Shown in pieces: positions 60,594-64,000 of a stretch of DNA of 64,000 nucleotides; positions within the stretch are counted from its first letter, which is position 1; the number at the start of each line of letters is the position of its first letter. The DNA is from Azospirillum sp. TSA2s (GTDB lineage Bacteria > Pseudomonadota > Alphaproteobacteria > Azospirillales > Azospirillaceae): contig NZ_CP039644.1 in NCBI RefSeq assembly GCF_004923315.1, positions 287,632 through 351,631 on the forward strand, given 5' to 3'. Position numbers and translations under genes: made by a program. The notes below the pieces were generated by a model that worked only from the letters and a program-made list of their open reading frames with translations, searched no databases and had not been told where the DNA came from.

Positions 60594-60640
60594 CCTCTCC
60601 GCTCTGACGGGCGGAGGCTCCGGAGAGGCACATCATGCGG
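60594..60640 (-). ncRNA. Possible 3' part of the second TnpB omega/reRNA
   Basis: By position, the guide RNA scaffold would overlap the tnpB end and include the strong 8-bp stem at 60594-60628, with the guide immediately left of about 60590. Inferred from the family; not tested. Confidence 0.3.
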
Positions 60641-61850
60641 CCCTCCGGCTGGTTCCTGCTTCATCGGGCCGCTTGGTGCGGTGCCCCTCCACAGGCTTCA
60701 ACGCACTGTCCGCGCGCCGTAGAATATTGGTCGCCGCGTTGGTGTCAGCGTTGGCTCTGTGGCCACAACGCACGCACACGAAGACGGCTTGGCTCGGCCG
60801 GTTGGCGGCATCGACATGGCCACAACAGGCGCAGGTCTGGCTGGTGTAGGCGGCAGGCACCTCGACCAGCCTGCCGCCGCGATCCGCCAACTTGTAGGCC
60901 AGCATGGTGCGGAACAAGCCCCATCCCTGATCGAGAATGGCCCGGTTCAGTCCTGCCTTCTGCCGGACCCGGCGGCCCGGCTCCGCGACCGTGCCCTTCG
61001 CCGACGCAGACAGGCTCCGCACCGGCAACGCCTCCACAACGACCACACCGTGGTTCTTGGCGATGATCGTGCTGTGCTTGTGGAGAAAGTCCTTGCGGGC
61101 GTCGGCCACCCGCTTTTGAAGTTTGGCAACCCACCGCACCGCCTTGCGCCGGTTGGCCGACCCCCGCTGCTTGCGCGCCAAGGCCCATTGGGCCTTGCGT
61201 AGCGCCTTCAGCGCCGTCTTGCCGTGGTTGGCTGGGGCGATGCTGGTGCCGTCGCTGAGCGCGGCGAACACCGCCACGCCGAGATCAATGCCGACCGGCG
61301 GCAGGATGGACGGGGCTGGCTCGACCACCTCGCGCTCGCACTGGACGGCGGCGAACCAGTGCCCGGCCCGGCGGGACACCGTGATGGTGCGAATGGCGCC
61401 CGGCAGCGCCGTCCAGCCGCGCAGACGCACCCAACCCAGCTTGGGCAGCTTGACGCGACCCGACGAGGTGCCGGTGCGCTCGACTGTCAGCGAGATGGGA
61501 TCGGGAAAGCGGACGCTGTCGTTCAGCCCTTTTCGGCGCGGGGTCGGAGCCTTGGCCCGACCGGCCCACCAATTCTGATAGGCCCGGTCGAGGTCGCGCA
61601 GCGCCTGTTGCAGAGTATGAACCGGACAGGCTTTCAACCACGCCACCTCGGCCCGCAACAGAGTGACCTCGCGGCATTGGCTGGCGAAAGTGAACTTCCG
61701 GCCGGGGCGATACCAATCCCGGCGCTGCTCCAGCGCGAGGTTGTAGACGAACCGGCACGCCCCCGCGATCTGCGCCATCTGAGCGGCTTGCTCGGACGTC
61801 GGATAGAGGCGGAACAGGACGGCTTTCCGTTCGATCATGAGCAGCATCAT
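60633..61850 (-). CDS. tnpB: IS605-family TnpB, second copy, different subgroup
   Basis: 405 residues. RuvC-like acids: Asp in 'PVGIDLGVAVFAALS', Glu in 'VVVVEALPVRSLS', Asp in 'HRANADTNAATNIL'. Zinc finger 'CACCGHVDAANRPSQAVFVC' followed by VRC. N-terminus 'AVLFRLYPTSEQAAQMAQIA' is typical. Only distantly similar to the copy at 53394, so the two came separately. Start at 61850, 61847 or 61838. Confidence 0.88.
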   Translation of the reverse strand: MMLLMIERKAVLFRLYPTSEQAAQMAQIAGACRFVYNLALEQRRDWYRPGRKFTFASQCREVTLLRAEVAWLKACPVHTLQQALRDLDRAYQNWWAGRAKAPTPRRKGLNDSVRFPDPISLTVERTGTSSGRVKLPKLGWVRLRGWTALPGAIRTITVSRRAGHWFAAVQCEREVVEPAPSILPPVGIDLGVAVFAALSDGTSIAPANHGKTALKALRKAQWALARKQRGSANRRKAVRWVAKLQKRVADARKDFLHKHSTIIAKNHGVVVVEALPVRSLSASAKGTVAEPGRRVRQKAGLNRAILDQGWGLFRTMLAYKLADRGGRLVEVPAAYTSQTCACCGHVDAANRPSQAVFVCVRCGHRANADTNAATNILRRADSALKPVEGHRTKRPDEAGTSRRAA

Positions 61851-61868
61851 GACAGTGGCCTATGACCG

Positions 61869-61991
61869 ATGGAAGCGACTTCCGACGTGAGTGCCACCTG
61901 TGTTTTTGCGATGCCCGTCAACTTGGTCTTCGTGACCAAGTATCGCCTCCGCGCTTATCTTCAGCCTGAACGCCGGAGCTTGCGACGCTAA
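61869..61991 (+). pseudogene. Truncated IS200/IS605 tnpA (Y1 transposase) remnant
   Basis: 40 residues. 'CVFAMPVNLVFVTKYRLRAY' corresponds to the N-terminal 'hcVfalhvHLVFVTKYR' of IS200-type TnpA, whose usual length is about 140. The HUH and catalytic Tyr parts are missing; a stop follows at 61989. The family's conserved His before LVFVTKYR is Asn here. Confidence 0.65.
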
Positions 61992-62000
61992 ATACCGTGC

Positions 62001-63995
62001 TCACCCCATCCCGGCGGCGGCCAGCATGCCGCTGCCGGAAGCCAGTTCCGCCGCACGGTGTGCGGAGGCGGGGCTCAGCGCCCGGCCCTCCTGCCTGCCG
62101 AAGACGATGTAGTGCCGCATCGCCGCCGTCAGGTCGCCGCCGGTCGCCGCCGCCACGTCGGCGTTCGCCGCCAGATAGGCCGACGCATTGAAACCGGTCG
62201 TCCGCCCTTCGGTCCGCCCATTGGTCAGGTAATGCAACTCGGCCCGGGTGGTGTCGGTACCGAAGGCGGCGGCAAGGTCGCTGTTGGCGGCCAAATAGGC
62301 CGTGGGATTGAAGGTGACCGTCCGCCCCTCCGCCCGGCCGTTGGTGATGTAATGGATCTCGGCGCTCGTCCGGTCGGTGCCGAAGGCGGCGGCGAGGTCG
62401 CCGTAGGAGGCGAGATAGGCCAGCGGGTCGAAGCTCACCGTCCGGCCCTCCGCCCGGCCGTTGGTGATGTAATGGATCTCGGCGCTCGTCCGGTCGGTGC
62501 CGAAGGCGGCGGCGAGGTCGCCGTAGGAGGCGAGATAGGCCAGCGGATCGAAGCTCACCGCCCGGCCTTCCGCCCGGCCCATGGTGATGTAATGCGCCGC
62601 ACCGGCATCGCCGTTGGTGCCGAAGGCGTTGGCGAGATCGCCGTAGGAGGCGACGTAGGCCAGCGGATCGAAGGTCACCGTCCGCCCCTCCGCCCGGCCC
62701 ATGGCGGCGTAATGCGCCGCGCCGGCGGCGGCGTCGGTGCCGAAGGCCGCCGACAGGTCGCCGTAGGAGGCGATGTAGGCCAGCGGCGAAAAGGCCTGCC
62801 CGGACGAGGCCGTAGACGTGCCGGTCGCCGGGGTGGTCCCGCTTCCCGATCCGCCTCCACCCGCGCCGGGGCTGGGGATTCCCGGCACCGTCAGTGGGGC
62901 GGACCCCATCCGCGCCCAGTCCAGGTCATGGATTCCCAGCCCTGCCGCGGCCCCGCTGCCGAGCCGGAAGTCACCGGCCGCCGGGTTGGCGAACAGCCCC
63001 GACGACACCGTGTCGCCGCCGGTCAGCCCGCGCACGCCCTGCAGCAGGTTGTTGGTGACGGTGTAGGAACCGGGGGTCCAGAACTCCCAGTAATCCACGC
63101 CCGTGGCGGAGGAGATGACGTTGCCGGTGACGCTGTTGTTGGCGAGCAGCCCGATAGTCCCGGCGCTCGGCACCCATTCCAGCCGGATGAAGCGTTCGCG
63201 CGGGTTGGACAGGGTGGCGAAGTTGTTGGTGACGCTGTTGGAATCGCCGCCATGGATGAAGACGCTGGCCCAGCCTGTGTTCTGGATGAAGTTGTCCCGG
63301 ACGGCGACGCCGTTGGCCATGTCGTCCAGATAGATGCCGAAGCTCTTCTGGCGGTCGAGCCAGCCCGACCCGTCGGTCGCCAGCCCGCCGACGTTGCGGA
63401 TGTCGTTGCCGCGGATGGTCGTGCGGGTGTCGACGTTGGAGCGGCCCAGCATCTCGATGGCGCCGCCGTCGGCGGTCTCGGTCATCGTGTTGTAGATGCG
63501 GTTGTATTCCACCACCGTGTCGGTGTTGACGGTGGCGCCGTCCCAGTTCTTGATCGAGATGCCGTAGCGCGGGCTGTTGCGGATGTCGTTGCCGGAGATC
63601 AGCGTGCCGCTGGTGCCGTAGAGCTGGATGCCGGCGACGTCCTTCAGCACCTCGCCGATGCCGTCGATGCTGTTGGCGCTGATGCGGTTGCCGTTGCTGC
63701 CGTAGGCGACCTTGATGCCGCCGGCCCCCAGATGCTCCATCCGGTTGGCCTCGATCACGTTGCCGGACGATCCGGTCAGCGTCATCGCCGTGCCGGCATC
63801 GACGAAGCGGTTGCCGGCAATGCTGTTGGCGGGCGCGTTGGTCAGCGTCAGGGCCGAGCCGTCCCAGGTGGTGTCGGCGAAGGTCAGCCCCTGCAGGGTG
63901 ACGCCGCTCGCCCCGTTCAGCGCCAGGAGCGTGCCCAGCCGCGCCACCACCGCGCCCTGGGCCAGCAGGGTGCCGGGGTCCTGCGGCTTCACCAC
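62001..63995 (-). CDS. Right-handed parallel beta-helix protein with C-terminal 40-residue repeats (5' end outside window)
   Basis: At least 664 residues; the frame continues past the window edge. The N-terminal two thirds is a parallel beta-helix of the NosD/pectate-lyase type, with repeated N/D turns ('GNRFVDAGTAMTLTGSSGN', 'ISGNDIRNSPRYGISIKNWD', 'TNNFATLSN'). A glycine/serine linker follows ('PGAGGGGSGSGTTPATG'), then six repeats of 40 residues. Such proteins are usually secreted and bind or cleave polysaccharide, which suits the neighbourhood. No C-terminal RTX nonapeptides were seen. It ends beside the truncated tnpA. Confidence 0.75.
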   Translation of the reverse strand: MVKPQDPGTLLAQGAVVARLGTLLALNGASGVTLQGLTFADTTWDGSALTLTNAPANSIAGNRFVDAGTAMTLTGSSGNVIEANRMEHLGAGGIKVAYGSNGNRISANSIDGIGEVLKDVAGIQLYGTSGTLISGNDIRNSPRYGISIKNWDGATVNTDTVVEYNRIYNTMTETADGGAIEMLGRSNVDTRTTIRGNDIRNVGGLATDGSGWLDRQKSFGIYLDDMANGVAVRDNFIQNTGWASVFIHGGDSNSVTNNFATLSNPRERFIRLEWVPSAGTIGLLANNSVTGNVISSATGVDYWEFWTPGSYTVTNNLLQGVRGLTGGDTVSSGLFANPAAGDFRLGSGAAAGLGIHDLDWARMGSAPLTVPGIPSPGAGGGGSGSGTTPATGTSTASSGQAFSPLAYIASYGDLSAAFGTDAAAGAAHYAAMGRAEGRTVTFDPLAYVASYGDLANAFGTNGDAGAAHYITMGRAEGRAVSFDPLAYLASYGDLAAAFGTDRTSAEIHYITNGRAEGRTVSFDPLAYLASYGDLAAAFGTDRTSAEIHYITNGRAEGRTVTFNPTAYLAANSDLAAAFGTDTTRAELHYLTNGRTEGRTTGFNASAYLAANADVAAATGGDLTAAMRHYIVFGRQEGRALSPASAHRAAELASGSGMLAAAGMG
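62073..62792 (-). repeat. Six tandem 120-bp (40-residue) coding repeats
   Basis: Consensus 'F-[DN]-P-x-AY-[LV]-AS-Y-GDLAAAFGTD' plus 'HYITNGRAEGRTV'. Units 3 and 4 are nearly identical in DNA: 62341-62426 equals 62461-62546 exactly, which implies recent duplication or conversion. The outer units are more diverged. Confidence 0.85.
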
Positions 63996-64000
63996 CAGCC

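Larger units (their letters stand above)
60575..61995 (-). mobile_element. IS605-type element with tnpB and a divergent tnpA remnant (ends approximate)
   Basis: tnpB is on the minus strand and a short tnpA-like frame is divergent, 18 bases away, the layout of IS605. A right-end hairpin is clear just past the tnpB stop: CCTCTCCG (60594-60601) pairs with CGGAGAGG (60621-60628). The tnpA side is cut at about 61980, immediately before the end of the beta-helix gene, so the left end seems lost and the element immobile. Confidence 0.6.

Noticed and set aside
53355..61995. Composite transposon formed by the two tnpB elements around phoX
   Set aside because: The two TnpB proteins belong to different subgroups and the element ends do not match.
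1..64000. CRISPR arrays, rRNA and tRNA genes
   Set aside because: No spaced short direct repeats, tRNA cloverleaf or conserved rRNA segments were noticed on reading; a covariance search was not possible.

Overview
The window looks like the chromosome or a large replicon of a GC-rich alphaproteobacterium, most likely Azospirillum or a relative. This is inferred from gene style (17 kDa surface-antigen lipoprotein, PhoX with a Tat signal, multi-domain TPR-glycosyltransferases, very high third-position GC), not from a marker gene. No rRNA, tRNA or CRISPR array was seen. Almost everything serves a surface glycan, with toxin-antitoxin and insertion elements scattered through the right half.

Layout. 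(1) 1-9143: the end of an apparently truncated hrpB-like helicase gene, then a TPR/GT9-type transferase, a methyltransferase-fold protein, a lipoprotein, a large HAD protein, an aldo/keto reductase, a B12-binding radical SAM protein and a Nudix hydrolase. (2) 9147-17848 (minus): a nucleotide-sugar operon with a GDP-mannose-4,6-dehydratase-like enzyme, two WcaG-like SDRs, a TylF-like protein, a split transketolase, a methyltransferase and a TPR/GT61 transferase. (3) 18091-26089 (plus) and 26128-33074 (minus): together these hold homologues of all four enzymes known from Campylobacter jejuni to make the phosphoramidate donor of O-methyl phosphoramidate (MeOPN) capsule modifications: L-glutamine kinase (Cj1418 type), CTP:phosphoglutamine cytidylyltransferase (Cj1416 type), gamma-glutamyl-CDP-amidate hydrolase (Cj1417 type) and CDP-amidate kinase (Cj1415 type). 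With them are methyltransferases, an HddA-like heptose kinase, a 3,5-epimerase, a GT2-GT41 fusion, and a TPR protein whose C-terminal half looks like a sulfotransferase. That protein is a natural candidate for transferring phosphoramidate from a 3'-phosphonucleotide donor. This is the most interesting system in the window. (4) 33295-45523: a second modification set (KAS III, SDR, GNAT, a Rieske oxygenase split over two genes, a complete Rieske oxygenase, a PhyH-type dioxygenase, an Asp-box beta-propeller), interrupted by HipBA, AbiE and MazEF-type modules. (5) 45540-51641: a four-domain glycosyltransferase and a GT2 gene split by an IS66-family element with a clear 8-bp target duplication. (6) 51951-64000: a Phd/VapC module with a broken toxin, a Nudix hydrolase, two IS605-type tnpB elements (one beside a tnpA fragment), phoX, tandem small paralogues, a methyltransferase-GT2 fusion with a flippase-like membrane protein, and a beta-helix protein with 40-residue repeats running off the window.

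How they work together (inference): a GDP-activated deoxy-heptose or related sugar is built by the dehydratase/epimerase/reductase/kinase set, assembled by several multi-domain glycosyltransferases, then decorated with O-methyl and phosphoramidate groups and possibly with acyl and hydroxyl groups. The mixture of TA modules, IS elements, AT-richer patches and broken genes fits a horizontally acquired, still changing surface-glycan island.
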